A stretch of 64,000 nt of DNA from Pseudoxanthomonas sp. YR558 (GCF_900116385.1 NZ_FPCI01000001.1:992001-1056000); one strand, 5' to 3'. Positions 1 through 11,898 are shown, counted from the first letter of the stretch. A program made the numbers and translations. Notes: generated by a model from the letters alone, not told the origin.

Positions 1-391
<391 letters not shown>

Positions 392-439
392 GGTGAGCCT
401 CCCGCATGGCGGCTGCGTCATGCAGCGCATTATCCATAC

Positions 440-465
440 AAAACAAAAGACGGCCGAAGCCGTCT
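440..465 (-). terminator. Terminator downstream of ftsH
   Basis: On the minus strand a 7-bp stem AGACGGC/GCCGTCT with a TTCG loop is followed by TTTGTTTTG, the classic intrinsic terminator form. It lies 30 bases past the ftsH stop and separates ftsH from the glycine-zipper gene and folP. Confidence 0.85.
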
Positions 466-494
466 CTTGTGACCCACGCGTCCCGCGACGACCC

Positions 495-2426
<1,932 letters not shown>

Positions 2427-2469
2427 CGGCTCCGCTGTTCCTCTTTCCTGTTGCGCACGTTACGTCACC

Positions 2470-3102
2470 TTACTTGATCTGGGCCCGCTTGCCCTGTCCC
2501 AGGGCGTACACCTCGGGAGAGCGCTTGCGGGAGGCATCCGGCTTGCGGATCGCCACCTTGTCATAGCGGCGGCGAAGCTCACGGATGTAGTCGTCGGAAC
2601 CGGCGCCCTGGAACAGCTTGATCAGGAACGCCCCGCCCGTCTTCAGATGGGCGTCGGCGAACTCCATCGCAAGTTCGGCCAGATGCATCATCCGCGGCTG
2701 GTCGACCGCATCCACACCACTCTTATTGGGGGCCATATCCGACAGCACAAGGTCCACCGACGCGCCGTCCAGCATGGCTTCCAGTTGGGATAGAACGCTG
2801 TCCTCCCTGAAATCCCCATGAAGGAAGTCCACCCCGGCCAAGGGGGGCATATCCAGGATGTCCATGGCCACCACGCGGCCGCTGTCGCCCATCGCCTGGC
2901 GGACGAACTGCGACCACCCCCCGGGGGCGGCGCCCAGGTCGACCACCACCATACCCGGCTTGAGCAGGCGGTCGCGTTCCAGGAGTTCCTCCAGCTTGTA
3001 GGCCGCACGCGAGCGCAGACCCTCGGCCTGGGCCTTCTTCACGTAGGGGTCGGAGAAGTGTTCCTTCAGCCAGCGCTGGCTGCTCTTGCTGCGGGTAGCC
3101 AT
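2470..3102 (-). CDS. rlmE: 23S rRNA (uridine-2'-O)-methyltransferase RlmE (FtsJ/RrmJ)
   Basis: The enzyme 2'-O-methylates U2552 in the A loop of 23S rRNA using S-adenosylmethionine. At 210 residues it is almost the E. coli length. The SAM-binding motif DLGAAPGGWSQF is present, and the expected K-D-K-E catalytic set can be placed in AAYKLEE, SDMAPN, FLIKLFQG and SPEVYALG. The frame stays open far upstream, but the start at 3102 (MATRSKSSQRWLKEHF) matches the family N-terminus. It is divergent from yhbY and precedes ftsH, as in E. coli. Confidence 0.97.
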   Translation of the reverse strand: MATRSKSSQRWLKEHFSDPYVKKAQAEGLRSRAAYKLEELLERDRLLKPGMVVVDLGAAPGGWSQFVRQAMGDSGRVVAMDILDMPPLAGVDFLHGDFREDSVLSQLEAMLDGASVDLVLSDMAPNKSGVDAVDQPRMMHLAELAMEFADAHLKTGGAFLIKLFQGAGSDDYIRELRRRYDKVAIRKPDASRKRSPEVYALGQGKRAQIK

Positions 3103-3204
3103 GGGCGGCGAGGTCTCCGGGCACGCTGCGACGGGAGCCGCCGGAGCCGTTCTGGGGGGCCGCCATGATACCCTGATCCCCCTTTTCGACCCGTACCGTG
3201 CCGC

Positions 3205-3510
3205 ATGCCTGTAGCCCTGACCGCCGCCCAGACCCGTTTCCTGCGCGGCCAGGCCCATGACCTCAAGGCCCTGCTGCAGATCGGCAACAAGGGCGTCACC
3301 CCCGCCTTCATAGCGGAGCTGGATGGCGTGCTGGAGCAGCACGAGTTGGTCAAGGTGAAGGTGGCAGGCGAGGACCGCGAAGCCCGCGACGCCATGATCA
3401 GCGACCTGGCCGACAGGACCGACGCGGCTCTGGTACAGCGGATCGGCCACACCGCCGTGCTGTACCGCCCAAGCAAGGAACGCCGGCACATCGTGCTGCC
3501 GCGCGGTTGA
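3205..3510 (+). CDS. yhbY: CRM-domain RNA-binding protein YhbY
   Basis: This is a small cytoplasmic RNA-binding protein (101 residues) of the YhbY/CRM family, associated with assembly of the large ribosomal subunit. The whole protein is one CRM domain, including the characteristic LLQIGNKGVTPAF loop and a basic surface. It is transcribed divergently from rlmE across about 100 bases, the same arrangement as in E. coli, which supports a shared ribosome-biogenesis role. Confidence 0.95.
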   Translation: MPVALTAAQTRFLRGQAHDLKALLQIGNKGVTPAFIAELDGVLEQHELVKVKVAGEDREARDAMISDLADRTDAALVQRIGHTAVLYRPSKERRHIVLPRG

Positions 3511-3532
3511 TCCAACGGCGCAGGCCCCCGCC

Positions 3533-3910
3533 ATGCAGCTGAGCCACGAACTGCCCGACTACGCCTTCACTCTGCGGTCCGCCGACGGGCAGCACGCCCG
3601 GGTGAACGACCGCATGCTGGTCGCCAGCTTCATCCTGTCGCCCCAGCAACTGACCGAACACTGGTCCGCCAGCGACAGCAGCGCGCTCACGCCCGAAGAT
3701 CTGGCACCCCTGCTCGCGCTGCAGCCTGAAGTGATCCTGCTCGGCACCGGCGACCGCCAGGTCTTCCCGCCCGCGGCCGTGATGGCGGCCTGTCTGCGTC
3801 AGGGCGTGGGGCTGGAAGTGATGACGAACGCCGCCGCCGCGCGCACCTTCAACGTGCTGGCCGGCGAGTCGCGGCGCGTGGTCGCCGGTTTCCTCTTGGC
3901 GCCCCGCTGA
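3533..3910 (+). CDS. Mth938-like domain protein (DUF498/NDUFAF3-type fold)
   Basis: This is a 125-residue protein of the Mth938/DUF498 family. Its central segment, PEVILLGTGDRQVFPP, is the recognisable family signature, followed by a GLEVMTNAAAARTFNVL helix region. It has no signal peptide or membrane segment, so it is probably cytoplasmic. It starts 22 bases after yhbY in the same direction and is probably cotranscribed. Mitochondrial relatives (NDUFAF3) assist complex I assembly; the bacterial function is not established and none is inferred here. Confidence 0.85.
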   Translation: MQLSHELPDYAFTLRSADGQHARVNDRMLVASFILSPQQLTEHWSASDSSALTPEDLAPLLALQPEVILLGTGDRQVFPPAAVMAACLRQGVGLEVMTNAAAARTFNVLAGESRRVVAGFLLAPR

Positions 3911-3923
3911 TCCTGCCGCGACG

Positions 3924-4523
3924 ATGCGTCGCGTCCTCCTGCTTTTGCTGATCTGCCTGCCGATCCCGGCGTGCATCGCCCCGGGACCCGACGAGGCCGC
4001 GCGCTACGCCACGTGGAAAGCCACGCACCACGCCGCCGGCTTGGCCGATTACGAGCGCGTGTTGAGAAAAGGCCACGTGGCGGATGTCGTACCGATGCAG
4101 GCGCTGCTGCGTTCGAGCCGCCGCTGGCGCGCCTGCGACGCGGAAGAATTCCTGCTGCCGCCACCGGACCGCGCCGCGGCGATCATCCCCACGTTGCGCG
4201 TGGTGCAACGGCTCCAGGCGTCGGGTTGGCTGGAGGGCCAAGGCATCCGTTCGGGCTATCGTTCGACGGCGCTGAATGCGTGCTCCGGCGGCAGCTCGCG
4301 CAGCCGGCACCTGCACAACACCGCACTGGATTTCGATCTGGCCAGCGATGCGCATGTGGAAGACCTGTGCCGTTTCTGGCGCGAGCAAGGCCCCGCATTG
4401 GCGATGGGTTTGGGCTTCTACACCCCGACGAAGATCCACATCGACACATCCGGCCACCGTACATGGGGCAAGGACTATCGGCGCGGAACGTCGCTCTGCA
4501 TCACCCGCACCCAGACGCCGTAA
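3924..4523 (+). CDS. Exported M15-family peptidase-like protein
   Basis: This is a 199-residue envelope protein with an N-terminal hydrophobic export segment (residues 1-17, ending IPAC). It may be lipidated at Cys17, although Pro at -2 is atypical. The C-terminal half resembles D-Ala-D-Ala carboxypeptidase/L,D-endopeptidase (M15A) domains. SRHLHNTALDFD supplies the first His (H129) and Asp (D136), and KIHIDTSG supplies the second metal His (H172). A likely role is trimming peptidoglycan peptides. It follows the DUF498 gene by 13 bases, and its 3' end overlaps the convergent endonuclease/phosphatase gene by 49 bases. Confidence 0.8.
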   Translation: MRRVLLLLLICLPIPACIAPGPDEAARYATWKATHHAAGLADYERVLRKGHVADVVPMQALLRSSRRWRACDAEEFLLPPPDRAAAIIPTLRVVQRLQASGWLEGQGIRSGYRSTALNACSGGSSRSRHLHNTALDFDLASDAHVEDLCRFWREQGPALAMGLGFYTPTKIHIDTSGHRTWGKDYRRGTSLCITRTQTP

Positions 4524-5344
4524 TGATCTGAGGGCCACGCGTCAGCGTCGTCGGCCTGGTCGAGGATGACCCGCGCATCCACGACGCGGAATGCATCGCG
4601 CTGGACGAAGACATGGTCGATGCGTTCGGGCGGATGCCCCAAGTGGGTGTTCAGCGTGGTGTGTGCAGGCGTGTTGGTGTCCTGGTGCGCATGTGCGCCT
4701 GCATACGTCTCGACGAACGTCGCCTTCAACGCGGTCAGTTCCGGCGTGTCGGAACGCGTGTTGAAATCGCCGCCAAGCACGGAGGGCACATCGCCCGCAG
4801 TCGCTTCGATCAGTTCCAGCACGCCTGCGACCTGCTCGGCGCGAATCGCGCCGCCTTGCGGCGTATGGTGCAAGTGGGTGACATAGAGGTTCAACGGCCG
4901 GCCCTGCACCGTAGCGCGGACCCAGCCCGCATTACGGTAGTCGTCCAACGGGGCCAGCTTCACTTCGCGGGATGCCTCGATCTTTCCCCTGACCAGGATC
5001 GCGTTGCCATAGCGCCGCGCCTGCGAAGGCGCATCAACGGAGAAGAACCGGTAGTCGTAGCCCAGTCGCGACGCCAGGACCTGCGCCTGGTTGGGTAGTG
5101 CGACGTCCTGCAGCACTTCCTGCAACACGATCACGTCGGGTGCGAGGGTGCGCAGTTCGGCCACGATCATGTCCTGCCGATGCGGCCAGTCCTGCTTGTC
5201 GTGCCAGAGATTCAACGTGACCACGTCGAGCGGCCTGTCCGCCCCGTTTTCGCGATGCGTTGTCGACGCACACCCTGCCAGCACGAGCGCTGACGCCAGC
5301 AGCAGCGCCGCCATGAAGCGCACGCTCCGCGCCGAACCAGGCAT
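4475..5344 (-). CDS. Endonuclease/exonuclease/phosphatase-family lipoprotein
   Basis: This 289-residue protein has a lipoprotein signal ending LVLAGC (Cys25) and an EEP domain. The family hallmarks appear in order: NLWH, QEV, HLHH, GGDFNTRSD, RIDHVF and SDHYGVW, covering the metal and phosphodiester-cleaving residues. The natural substrate, whether nucleic acid, phospholipid or inositol phosphate, cannot be told from sequence. Its ATG shares one base with the nlpD stop (TGATG), so it is the last gene of the surE-pcm-exoD-nlpD operon and probably translationally coupled. Confidence 0.88.
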   Translation of the reverse strand: MPGSARSVRFMAALLLASALVLAGCASTTHRENGADRPLDVVTLNLWHDKQDWPHRQDMIVAELRTLAPDVIVLQEVLQDVALPNQAQVLASRLGYDYRFFSVDAPSQARRYGNAILVRGKIEASREVKLAPLDDYRNAGWVRATVQGRPLNLYVTHLHHTPQGGAIRAEQVAGVLELIEATAGDVPSVLGGDFNTRSDTPELTALKATFVETYAGAHAHQDTNTPAHTTLNTHLGHPPERIDHVFVQRDAFRVVDARVILDQADDADAWPSDHYGVWVRVMQSDVPRR

Positions 5345-6135
5345 CAGCGCGCCGGCAGGTACTGCAGCGGATCGACCGGCTTGCCGTTGTGGCGGATCTC
5401 GAAGTGCAGCATCTCGCGCGACGCGCCGCTGCTGCCCATCTCGGCGATCTGCTGGCCAGCCTTCACGCTCTGCCCTTCATTGACCAACCGCTTGCGGTTA
5501 TGGCCGTAGGCGGACAACCACTGCTCGTTGTGCTTGACGATGATGAGCTCGCCATAGCCGACCAGACCGGCGCCGGAATACACCACCACGCCATCGGCGG
5601 CGGCGCGTACCGCCTGGCCGTTGCTCCCTGCGATGTCGACGCCCTGCTTGGTGGCATCGCCGTTGACGAACCGGCCGATGAGATGGCCGTCGGCCGGCCA
5701 GCGCCAGGCGAACCCGCTGTTCGCAGGTGCCGGTGTCGCGGCGGGGCGCGTGATCGGTGCCGGCGGCGGCGTGGGTCGCGTCGTCGTGCCGGTCGCGGGC
5801 CGTGTCGGCGTGGTGGTGGTCGCCACAGGGCGGCTACCGGAAGCCGGATAGAGCTTGAGCGACTGGCCGGGGTAGATCGTGTACGGCGGCGCGATGCCGT
5901 TCCAGGCCGCGAGGTCCTTCACGTCCACGCCGTTGCGGAACGCGATGCCGTACAGCGTGTCGCCGCGCTGCACGCGCACGGTGGCGCCCGGCTTGGCCTG
6001 CGAAGGTTTGCGGGTGGACGACGACGAGGTGGGTTCGCGCACCACCGTGGTGGAGCACGCCGCGAGCGTCGCGATGGCGAGACCGATCAGGAGGGCGCGC
6101 ACCATGCGGGTGCCGGAGTGGTGCGTCGTAGTCAT
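5344..6135 (-). CDS. nlpD: LysM-M23 lipoprotein, NlpD-type amidase activator
   Basis: This is an outer-membrane lipoprotein expected to activate the cell-division amidase. The signal ends TLAAC (Cys27), a LysM peptidoglycan-binding domain spans about residues 53-97, a Thr/Pro-rich linker follows, and a LytM/M23 domain occupies about 150-255. The first zinc-ligand position reads KQGVDIAG, so the usual histidine is missing. That is typical of regulatory, non-hydrolytic NlpD/EnvC proteins. A GTG 21 bases upstream (6156) is an alternative start. The surE-pcm-nlpD order matches E. coli, but rpoS does not follow here. Confidence 0.92.
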   Translation of the reverse strand: MTTTHHSGTRMVRALLIGLAIATLAACSTTVVREPTSSSSTRKPSQAKPGATVRVQRGDTLYGIAFRNGVDVKDLAAWNGIAPPYTIYPGQSLKLYPASGSRPVATTTTPTRPATGTTTRPTPPPAPITRPAATPAPANSGFAWRWPADGHLIGRFVNGDATKQGVDIAGSNGQAVRAAADGVVVYSGAGLVGYGELIIVKHNEQWLSAYGHNRKRLVNEGQSVKAGQQIAEMGSSGASREMLHFEIRHNGKPVDPLQYLPAR

Positions 6136-6167
6136 GCGTTCTCGTCGTTTCCTCACGGGGCGCGGCG

Positions 6168-6821
6168 TCAGCCGGTCAGGCGCTGGAACAGTTCGCGTAC
6201 CGCCACACCACCACCGCCGATCAGCACGCTGAAGTAGACGATCGTCCCGATGTTCGCCAGATGCCCCAGCAGGATCGCACCACCATCGCGCTGGATGAAA
6301 CCGATCGCATACAGCAGCAGGGCCAAGGCTGGCAGGGTATTGCTGAACGGGACGAATCCGAAAGGCGCCATCAGCAGCAGAGCCGCGAGGATGAAGGCCA
6401 GGTTGTTGAACACCCCCTGCCCCGTCCCGTCAACAAAGAAGCGCAGCCGGTGCGGGCGGCTGATCTTCTCCATGCGGCGCACCCAGACCAGTCCTGCCGT
6501 GAGGCCCGGGCGCAAACGATCCGCGGGCAGCGCCTTGTGCTTCACCCGCGCCGGCAACCAAAGCGGCCGATTGAACAGGCGGCTGATGCCGACCAGCAGG
6601 ATGGCGGCGCCGAACACCGTGCTCACGCCGGGAATCGATACCGGGATCAGGAATACCAGCGTGAGCAGGATCGTAAGCAACAGCAGGCCTTCATCGCTGA
6701 AGACGTCCAGCAGCTCGCCCAGGCTCAGGGTGTCCGGTGGCAGGCGCTCGATGATGTCCGCGAGTTGCTGGCCCAGCGACGCAGCCGGATCGACGTTTCC
6801 CGTATGTGGTGTGCCGGTCAT
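6168..6821 (-). CDS. ExoD-family membrane protein
   Basis: This is a 217-residue integral membrane protein of the ExoD family, named for a Rhizobium gene affecting exopolysaccharide production. Several hydrophobic segments are visible, including LLLLTILLTLVFLIPVSIPG and the tail segment IGTIVYFSVLIGGGG. The start at 6821 is preferred because it falls four bases past the pcm stop; upstream sequence in frame looks non-coding. It sits inside the surE-pcm-nlpD operon, where E. coli has nothing. Its biochemical role is unknown. Confidence 0.85.
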   Translation of the reverse strand: MTGTPHTGNVDPAASLGQQLADIIERLPPDTLSLGELLDVFSDEGLLLLTILLTLVFLIPVSIPGVSTVFGAAILLVGISRLFNRPLWLPARVKHKALPADRLRPGLTAGLVWVRRMEKISRPHRLRFFVDGTGQGVFNNLAFILAALLLMAPFGFVPFSNTLPALALLLYAIGFIQRDGGAILLGHLANIGTIVYFSVLIGGGGVAVRELFQRLTG

Positions 6822-6825
6822 GCGA

Positions 6826-7503
6826 TCAGTCCAGCGTGCCCGACAGCAGTGGGACGAACACGACCGGTGCCAGCGTGGTCTCTTCGATGCTGCCATCTTC
6901 GCGCTTCACCAGCCGCACCAGCGACTGCGAACCACTCCCGCCGACCGGCGCGACCAGTTGCCCGCCCACGGCGAGTTGCTCGATCAGCACCGGCACCAGC
7001 GCCGGCGCGGCGGCGGTCACGATGATGCCGTCGTAGGGGCCATGTTCGGCCCAGCCGACGCGTCCATCGTCGTGCTTGCTGCGCACGTTCATGCCCAGCT
7101 GACGCAGCCGCTTGCGTGCCTGCCGCAGCAGGTCGCCGATGCGTTCGACGGTGTAGACCTCAAGCCCCAGGATCGCCAGCACCGCCGCCTGGTAACCGGA
7201 ACCGGTGCCGATCTCGAGCACCTTCTTCGGTGCGTTCTGGAGCAGCACTTCGGTCATGCGCGCCACCACCCACGGCTGTGAGATCGTCTGGCTGTGGCCG
7301 ATCGGCAACGCGGTGTCTTCATACGCGCGCGTCGCCAGCGCCTCATCCACGAACAGGTGGCGCGGCAGCGTGCGGACCGCATTGAGCACGCGTTCGTCGG
7401 TGATCCCGGATTCGCGCAGGCGTTCGACCAGGCGGTCGCGCACGCGCTGCGAGGTCATGCCCATGCCCACCGCTTCGGGTTGCAGGCGCAACCGCGGCGT
7501 CAT
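6826..7503 (-). CDS. pcm: Protein-L-isoaspartate O-methyltransferase
   Basis: The enzyme methylates isoaspartyl residues in aged proteins using SAM, starting their repair. It has 225 residues with SAM motif [15 protein letters not shown] and the family segment [12 protein letters not shown] around residue 70. A short N-terminal extension ([16 protein letters not shown]) leaves an internal ATG as an alternative start. Its ATG overlaps the surE stop by four bases (ATGA), indicating translational coupling, as in many gammaproteobacteria. Confidence 0.97.
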   Translation of the reverse strand: MTPRLRLQPEAVGMGMTSQRVRDRLVERLRESGITDERVLNAVRTLPRHLFVDEALATRAYEDTALPIGHSQTISQPWVVARMTEVLLQNAPKKVLEIGTGSGYQAAVLAILGLEVYTVERIGDLLRQARKRLRQLGMNVRSKHDDGRVGWAEHGPYDGIIVTAAAPALVPVLIEQLAVGGQLVAPVGGSGSQSLVRLVKREDGSIEETTLAPVVFVPLLSGTLD

Positions 7504-8279
7504 TCAGCTGTCTCCAGGGCGGCCGTCAAACCTCCCACCCAACCGGCGACTTTCTCCAGCGCCTGGTAGCGGGTCAGGTCGACGTGGATCGGCGTGATCG
7601 AGATATGGCCCGTGCGGACGGCGTGAAAATCCGTACCCGGACCGGCATCCTGCTCACGCCCTGCCGGACCGATCCAATACACCGTGTGGCCACGCGGATC
7701 GGGCTGCGGGACGCAAGGCTCGGACCGGTGGCGGTTGCCCAGCCGCGTGACCTCGAAACCGCGTACGTCGGCCCATGCCAGGTCCGGCACGTTGACGTTG
7801 AGGATGGTGTCGGCGGGCAACGGGTCGGACTTCAGGCGCGCCACGATTTCCACGGCAGCGCGCGCGGCGGTCTCGTAGTGCTTCGCGTCGTGGTTCTTGG
7901 TCGCCAGCGACATCGCCACCGCCGGCAGGCCCAGGAAGCGCCCTTCCATTGCGGCCGACACGGTGCCGGAATAGATCACGTCATCGCCCAGGTTCGCGGT
8001 GTTGTTGATGCCCGACACCACGATGTCCGGCTCGAACTCCAGCATCCCGGTCAATGCCAGGTGCACGCAGTCGGTCGGCGTGCCGGCGATGCTGCAGGTG
8101 TAGTGATCGATGCGCTTGAGCCGGATCGGCAGATCGAGCGTCAGCGAGTTGCTGGCACCGGAGCGGTCGCGGTCGGGTGCGACCACGTACACTTCGTGGC
8201 CCGCGCTCCGCAGGCCCTCTGCCAGGATTCGGATGCCGGGGGCGTCGACGCCGTCGTCGTTGCTGACCAGTACGCGCAT
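7500..8279 (-). CDS. surE: 5'/3'-nucleotidase SurE
   Basis: This is a cytoplasmic metal-dependent nucleoside monophosphatase of 259 residues. It begins [15 protein letters not shown], with the metal-binding Asp8-Asp9 pair and the SurE signature, and later carries [10 protein letters not shown] and [12 protein letters not shown]. The start at 8279 has GAGG seven bases upstream; an in-frame ATG further upstream gives an unlikely extension. It is the first gene of the surE-pcm-exoD-nlpD-EEP operon. Confidence 0.97.
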   Translation of the reverse strand: MRVLVSNDDGVDAPGIRILAEGLRSAGHEVYVVAPDRDRSGASNSLTLDLPIRLKRIDHYTCSIAGTPTDCVHLALTGMLEFEPDIVVSGINNTANLGDDVIYSGTVSAAMEGRFLGLPAVAMSLATKNHDAKHYETAARAAVEIVARLKSDPLPADTILNVNVPDLAWADVRGFEVTRLGNRHRSEPCVPQPDPRGHTVYWIGPAGREQDAGPGTDFHAVRTGHISITPIHVDLTRYQALEKVAGWVGGLTAALETAE

Positions 8280-8379
8280 GGGTTTCCTCGGGGACGGCCC
8301 CATGATACCGGAACAGCGCCTACGCTTCCCGCTTGTGCAACAACTGGTCGCGATCCAGCGATGCCGCTACGCTGGTGAC

Positions 8380-8925
8380 ATGGTCAAGCCCTCGATCCCG
8401 GATGACGATGACGCTGCGCTGTTCCGCGACGCGATAGGTGACGTCCGGCGCCTGGAAGACACCCCGCTACCGCCTCGCAAGGCACCGCCGAAGCCCCGCG
8501 CCCGCATGGCCGAGCGCGACGAGCTGGACGCGCGCAGCGAGTTCCAGCGCGGCATGGAAACACTCGAACTCCACGCGGCAGGCGATGTGCTCAGCCATCG
8601 GCGCGAGGTGGTGCCGCCGCGGGTGTTCCAGCGTCTGCGGCGCGGCCAGTTCTCAGCCCAGGATGAGTTGGATCTGCATGGTGCGACGGCATTGCAGGCC
8701 GAGGGACTGTTGAGGCACTTCCTGGCCGACGCCCAGCAGCACGATCATGGTTGCGTGCGCATCATCCACGGCAAGGGGGCACGTTCGGACGCGAGTGCGC
8801 CGGTTCTGAAGAACGTTGTCGATCGCATCCTGCGCCAGCGCGCGGACGTGCTGGCCTTCCATTCGGCGCCGCCCGCGCAGGGCGGCACCGGAGCGGTGCT
8901 CGTGTTGCTGGCCCGCCACCGATAG
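8380..8925 (+). CDS. Smr-domain protein
   Basis: This 181-residue protein has a C-terminal Smr (small MutS-related) domain. The DLHG motif (ELDLHGATALQAE) and the later HGKG motif (IIHGKGARSD) are the signature of a probable RNA or DNA endonuclease of the SmrA/SmrB type. SmrB in E. coli cleaves mRNA at collided ribosomes; which subtype this is cannot be settled here. The N-terminal half is charged and proline-rich. The start at 8380 is the last ATG before the domain and has only a weak ribosome site. It diverges from surE. Confidence 0.88.
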   Translation: MVKPSIPDDDDAALFRDAIGDVRRLEDTPLPPRKAPPKPRARMAERDELDARSEFQRGMETLELHAAGDVLSHRREVVPPRVFQRLRRGQFSAQDELDLHGATALQAEGLLRHFLADAQQHDHGCVRIIHGKGARSDASAPVLKNVVDRILRQRADVLAFHSAPPAQGGTGAVLVLLARHR

Positions 8926-8945
8926 CGGCGACGGACACGCGGGCC

Positions 8946-9176
8946 TCAATTGGTCGAAGCGATCGGCTTTACCACGGTCCGCTTCGGAGGATTGACCCAG
9001 AACACGCGCGTACCGCGCTGTTTGGCGACATTGTCGACATAGGTCACGTAGACCTTGTCCACTTCGGTATCACGCTGCATCAACGGCTTGTCGTGCATCG
9101 CGCTCTGGGTGCTGGCGCAGCCCGTGGACAGCGCGGCGAGGACCAGTGCACAGCAGAGAAGGCTGAGACGTTTCAT
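8946..9176 (-). CDS. Small lipoprotein of unknown function
   Basis: This 76-residue protein has a signal sequence MKRLSLLCCALVLAALSTGC, with the lipidation Cys at residue 20. The mature part is short, hydrophilic and ends NPPKRTVVKPIASTN. The start at 9176 has GGAGG five bases upstream, a strong site. It contains HDKPLMQRDTEVDKVYVTYVD, which I do not recognise as a known domain. It is convergent with the Smr gene and stands alone. Confidence 0.78.
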   Translation of the reverse strand: MKRLSLLCCALVLAALSTGCASTQSAMHDKPLMQRDTEVDKVYVTYVDNVAKQRGTRVFWVNPPKRTVVKPIASTN

Positions 9177-9295
9177 GGCGACCTCCAGTCGGTTCGAGTG
9201 ATCGGACAACCACCAACACCAGAGGACGCGATGCTCAAGAAGTCCCCTAGCTCACCTTCGGCTTATACGCTTGCCGCAATGGGCTTCCAGTCCCG

Positions 9296-10357
9296 TCAGT
9301 GGCTTTCCGACGAACGGTCAGCGAGGCTCCTCTCGACTTCACTCACTTGGCCCAGTTCGTGCAGCACGGCCGTGGCGTAGCTGCCAGGCGGCAGCGCGAA
9401 CTCGACGTGCAGCGTGGATGCATCTTGCCAATGCCATGCCAAACCCTCGAGCTTGAGGCGCAGCGCGCGACGCTCCTGACGAAGTCCCTCCTGCTCAAGT
9501 CCGGCCCGCAGCGCGAGCGCGTCCTCGGCTTGCAACGCCGCGTCCTCGCATGCCCGCGCCGTCGCCTGCGCACGCGATTCGCCCGTGCCCCACAACGGCC
9601 CCGTGGGGTGGATGTCGAAATCGGCGAGGCGCTGTGCCAGCAGTTCGCTCCACGGCTCCGGTCCGAACACGCTGCGGCTGCCGGCGAGCATCCATACCTC
9701 GCCTTCTAGGCCGCGATTCCAGCTCCCATCTGCCAGCCGGGCGGCGAGCACGCGATTGAACAGTTCCGAGCGCGCGGCGGACAAGAGGATCGATCGCTGG
9801 TCACGACGCACGCGGCGGCCGGCGAACATCGTCAACGCAGCGGCGACGTTGCCACCATCGCGACCGAACCGCTGCTCGCCGAACCAGTTGGGCAGCCCGT
9901 GGGACCCGATGTCACCGAACCGCGCATCGATCGCATCACGGTCGCCTTCGACGTCGCGTAGCACCAGCACGAAGCGGTTGCCGGCCAGCGCACCCCGCGG
10001 CAGCTTCCGCGAATGCCAGGTTGCGTCGATGACCTTGAGATCGTCTGCCGCCAGATCCGCCAGCTCAGGCGCGACCTTGCGCGGAAGGTGCACGCTGAAA
10101 CGCTGGCGCGTGACGGCGTGACGATCCTTCAGACCGGCATAACCCACGCCCATTTCGGCGATACCTGCCCAAGCGGCAATGCGCTTGGCGGCGAAGGCGG
10201 TGTTCATCCCGCGCTTCTCGACCGTCAACAGCAAATGCTCGCCTTCACCCGAGGGTTCGAAGCCTGGGAGCTCCTCGACAAAGAAGTCCTCGGGCGTGCT
10301 GCGGAACCGCGCCTTCAGCACGGGCGCGCCGAATGCGCGCGACAGGCCTTCGCTCAC
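9296..10357 (-). CDS. truD: tRNA pseudouridine-13 synthase TruD
   Basis: The enzyme converts U13 to pseudouridine in tRNA-Glu. It has 353 residues, close to E. coli. The catalytic aspartate lies in [10 protein letters not shown] (Asp78), and [17 protein letters not shown] near the N-terminus is typical. The start is a GTG at 10357 whose bases overlap the ispF stop (GTGA), indicating coupling. Upstream in-frame sequence belongs to the shadow of ispF. It ends the pyrG-to-truD gene series. Confidence 0.95.
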   Translation of the reverse strand: MSEGLSRAFGAPVLKARFRSTPEDFFVEELPGFEPSGEGEHLLLTVEKRGMNTAFAAKRIAAWAGIAEMGVGYAGLKDRHAVTRQRFSVHLPRKVAPELADLAADDLKVIDATWHSRKLPRGALAGNRFVLVLRDVEGDRDAIDARFGDIGSHGLPNWFGEQRFGRDGGNVAAALTMFAGRRVRRDQRSILLSAARSELFNRVLAARLADGSWNRGLEGEVWMLAGSRSVFGPEPWSELLAQRLADFDIHPTGPLWGTGESRAQATARACEDAALQAEDALALRAGLEQEGLRQERRALRLKLEGLAWHWQDASTLHVEFALPPGSYATAVLHELGQVSEVERSLADRSSESH

Positions 10358-10845
10358 GCTTTCACCAACAACACGACGGCTTGCGCCGCAATGCCTTCGC
10401 CGCGACCGGTGAAGCCGAGCTTCTCCGTCGTGGTGGCCTTGATGCTGACGGCATCCAGGTCGACACTCAGGTCCTCCGCCACGCAGGCCCGCATCGCATC
10501 GGCGTGCGGACCGACTTTGGGGCGCTCGCAGATAACGGTGACGTCGGCATTGCCGACACGCCAGCCGCGTTCGCGCAGCAAGGCGTCGCAATGGCGCACG
10601 AAGGCACGGCTGTCGGCGCCTTTCCAGCGATTGTCGGAGGGCGGGAAGTGCTTGCCGATGTCGCCCAGCGCCAGCGCGCCCAGCATGGCGTCGCATAGCG
10701 CGTGCAGCACGACATCGCCGTCGCTATGCGCCACTACGCCGCGATCATGCGGCACGCGTACGCCTCCGAGCATGACGTGGTCGCCTCCGCCGAAGGCGTG
10801 CACGTCGAAGCCCTGGCCGATGCGGATGTTCAAGGTGTCTTGCAT
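10354..10845 (-). CDS. ispF: 2-C-methyl-D-erythritol 2,4-cyclodiphosphate synthase
   Basis: This is the MEP-pathway enzyme that cyclises CDP-methylerythritol 2-phosphate with loss of CMP. It has 163 residues. Metal ligands are in GFDVHAF (Asp13, His15), and the family stretches [17 protein letters not shown] and [13 protein letters not shown] are intact. It lies 16 bases after ispD and overlaps truD by four bases, so the two isoprenoid genes and truD form one unit. Confidence 0.97.
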   Translation of the reverse strand: MQDTLNIRIGQGFDVHAFGGGDHVMLGGVRVPHDRGVVAHSDGDVVLHALCDAMLGALALGDIGKHFPPSDNRWKGADSRAFVRHCDALLRERGWRVGNADVTVICERPKVGPHADAMRACVAEDLSVDLDAVSIKATTTEKLGFTGRGEGIAAQAVVLLVKA

Positions 10846-10861
10846 GCCGGTACCGTGTCGG

Positions 10862-11554
10862 TCAGGCGCGGCGAGCCAGTTCGAATTCGAACCGCTCCAG
10901 GTCCGCGCGCGTAGTGATCTTGAAATTGCTTTCCGCGCCTTCCACCAGCAACGGGCGCTGACCCTGCCGCTCCATCGCCATGGCCTCGTCGGTCACTTCG
11001 ATGCCATCGGCCGTTGCCGCTTCGAGCGCGCGGGTCAGTTGAAGGCGGCGGAAGAGCTGCGGCGTGAAGGCGCGCCACAGACGTTCGCGCGACTCGGTGC
11101 CGTCGATGCCGCCGTCGTCGCCTGCCCGCTTGAGGGTGTCGCGCACGGGCGCCGCGAGGATCGCGCCGACGGGATCGTTCCGTCCCCGTTCCAGCAGTTG
11201 CGCCAGGTCCTCACGTCCCAGGTTCGGGCGCGCGGCGTCGTGCACCAGGACGAAATCATCCGCGCGCACGCTGGCCGGCAACGCCTGCAAACCTGCCAGG
11301 ACCGAGGCTGCACGTGTCGCACCACCGGTACACGCAATCAGCGGCCTACCTTCGAATTCCGTCCAGCCCGGCCAGTCCGGATCATTCTCCGACAGCGGCA
11401 ACACGACGCCATCGATGGCGTCGTGGGCGAACAGGGCCTGCAGCGTCCAGGCAAGCAACGGGCGGTCGCGCACGGTCAGGTACTGCTTGGGCAGTTCGCT
11501 CCCGAAGCGGGTACCGCGACCGGCAGCCGGCACCACCGCCCAGACACCCGCCAT
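10862..11554 (-). CDS. ispD: 2-C-methyl-D-erythritol 4-phosphate cytidylyltransferase
   Basis: This is the MEP-pathway enzyme that makes CDP-methylerythritol from CTP and MEP. It has 230 residues. The nucleotide-binding loop is [17 protein letters not shown] near the N-terminus, and HDAARP and [10 protein letters not shown] follow in the usual places. The ATG at 11554 shares one base with the ftsB stop (TGATG); the frame continues upstream only as a shadow of ftsB. The order ftsB-ispD-ispF-truD is as in E. coli. Confidence 0.97.
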   Translation of the reverse strand: MAGVWAVVPAAGRGTRFGSELPKQYLTVRDRPLLAWTLQALFAHDAIDGVVLPLSENDPDWPGWTEFEGRPLIACTGGATRAASVLAGLQALPASVRADDFVLVHDAARPNLGREDLAQLLERGRNDPVGAILAAPVRDTLKRAGDDGGIDGTESRERLWRAFTPQLFRRLQLTRALEAATADGIEVTDEAMAMERQGQRPLLVEGAESNFKITTRADLERFEFELARRA

Positions 11555-11898
11555 CAGGGCGCAGCCTCTTCGTCCGCGTCGGGGGCTGCATCGTCGCCAG
11601 CGGCAGGCGCGGTGGGCACCGGCTCGACCACGCGATAGAACTTCTCGCCGGGCTTGATCATGCCCAGCTCGCTGCGCGCACGCTCCTCCACCGCTGATTC
11701 GCCGGACTTCAGGTCCTCGACCTCGGCGGCCAGCGCGTCGTTGCGCTCCTGCAAGCCCGCGTTTTCCCGCTTCTGCACCTCGACCTGCTGTTCCAATGCG
11801 ACGACCTGGCCCGAACTGCCGACGCCAAACCAGAACTTGTACTGCAGCCATCCCAGCAGCAGTACCAGCACCAGCAAGAGCCAGGGCGCCTTGCGCAT
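11554..11898 (-). CDS. ftsB: Cell division protein FtsB
   Basis: This is a bitopic divisome protein that forms a complex with FtsL and FtsQ. It has 114 residues. One membrane helix (residues 5-19, [15 protein letters not shown]) is followed by a periplasmic coiled coil (about 30-70, with [20 protein letters not shown]) and the conserved [19 protein letters not shown] segment. The acidic, Ala/Pro-rich tail is longer than in E. coli. It sits three bases after eno. Confidence 0.95.
   Translation of the reverse strand: MRKAPWLLLVLVLLLGWLQYKFWFGVGSSGQVVALEQQVEVQKRENAGLQERNDALAAEVEDLKSGESAVEERARSELGMIKPGEKFYRVVEPVPTAPAAGDDAAPDADEEAAP

Noticed and set aside
4475..4523. Overlap of two convergent genes as a possible annotation error
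   Set aside because: Both proteins keep conserved motifs close to their C-termini, so a real 49-base tail overlap is more likely than a wrong frame.
6136..6156. Longer NlpD start at a GTG
   Set aside because: It has no ribosome site and would place seven mostly Arg/Lys/Glu residues before the usual lipoprotein signal; the ATG at 6135 is preferred.
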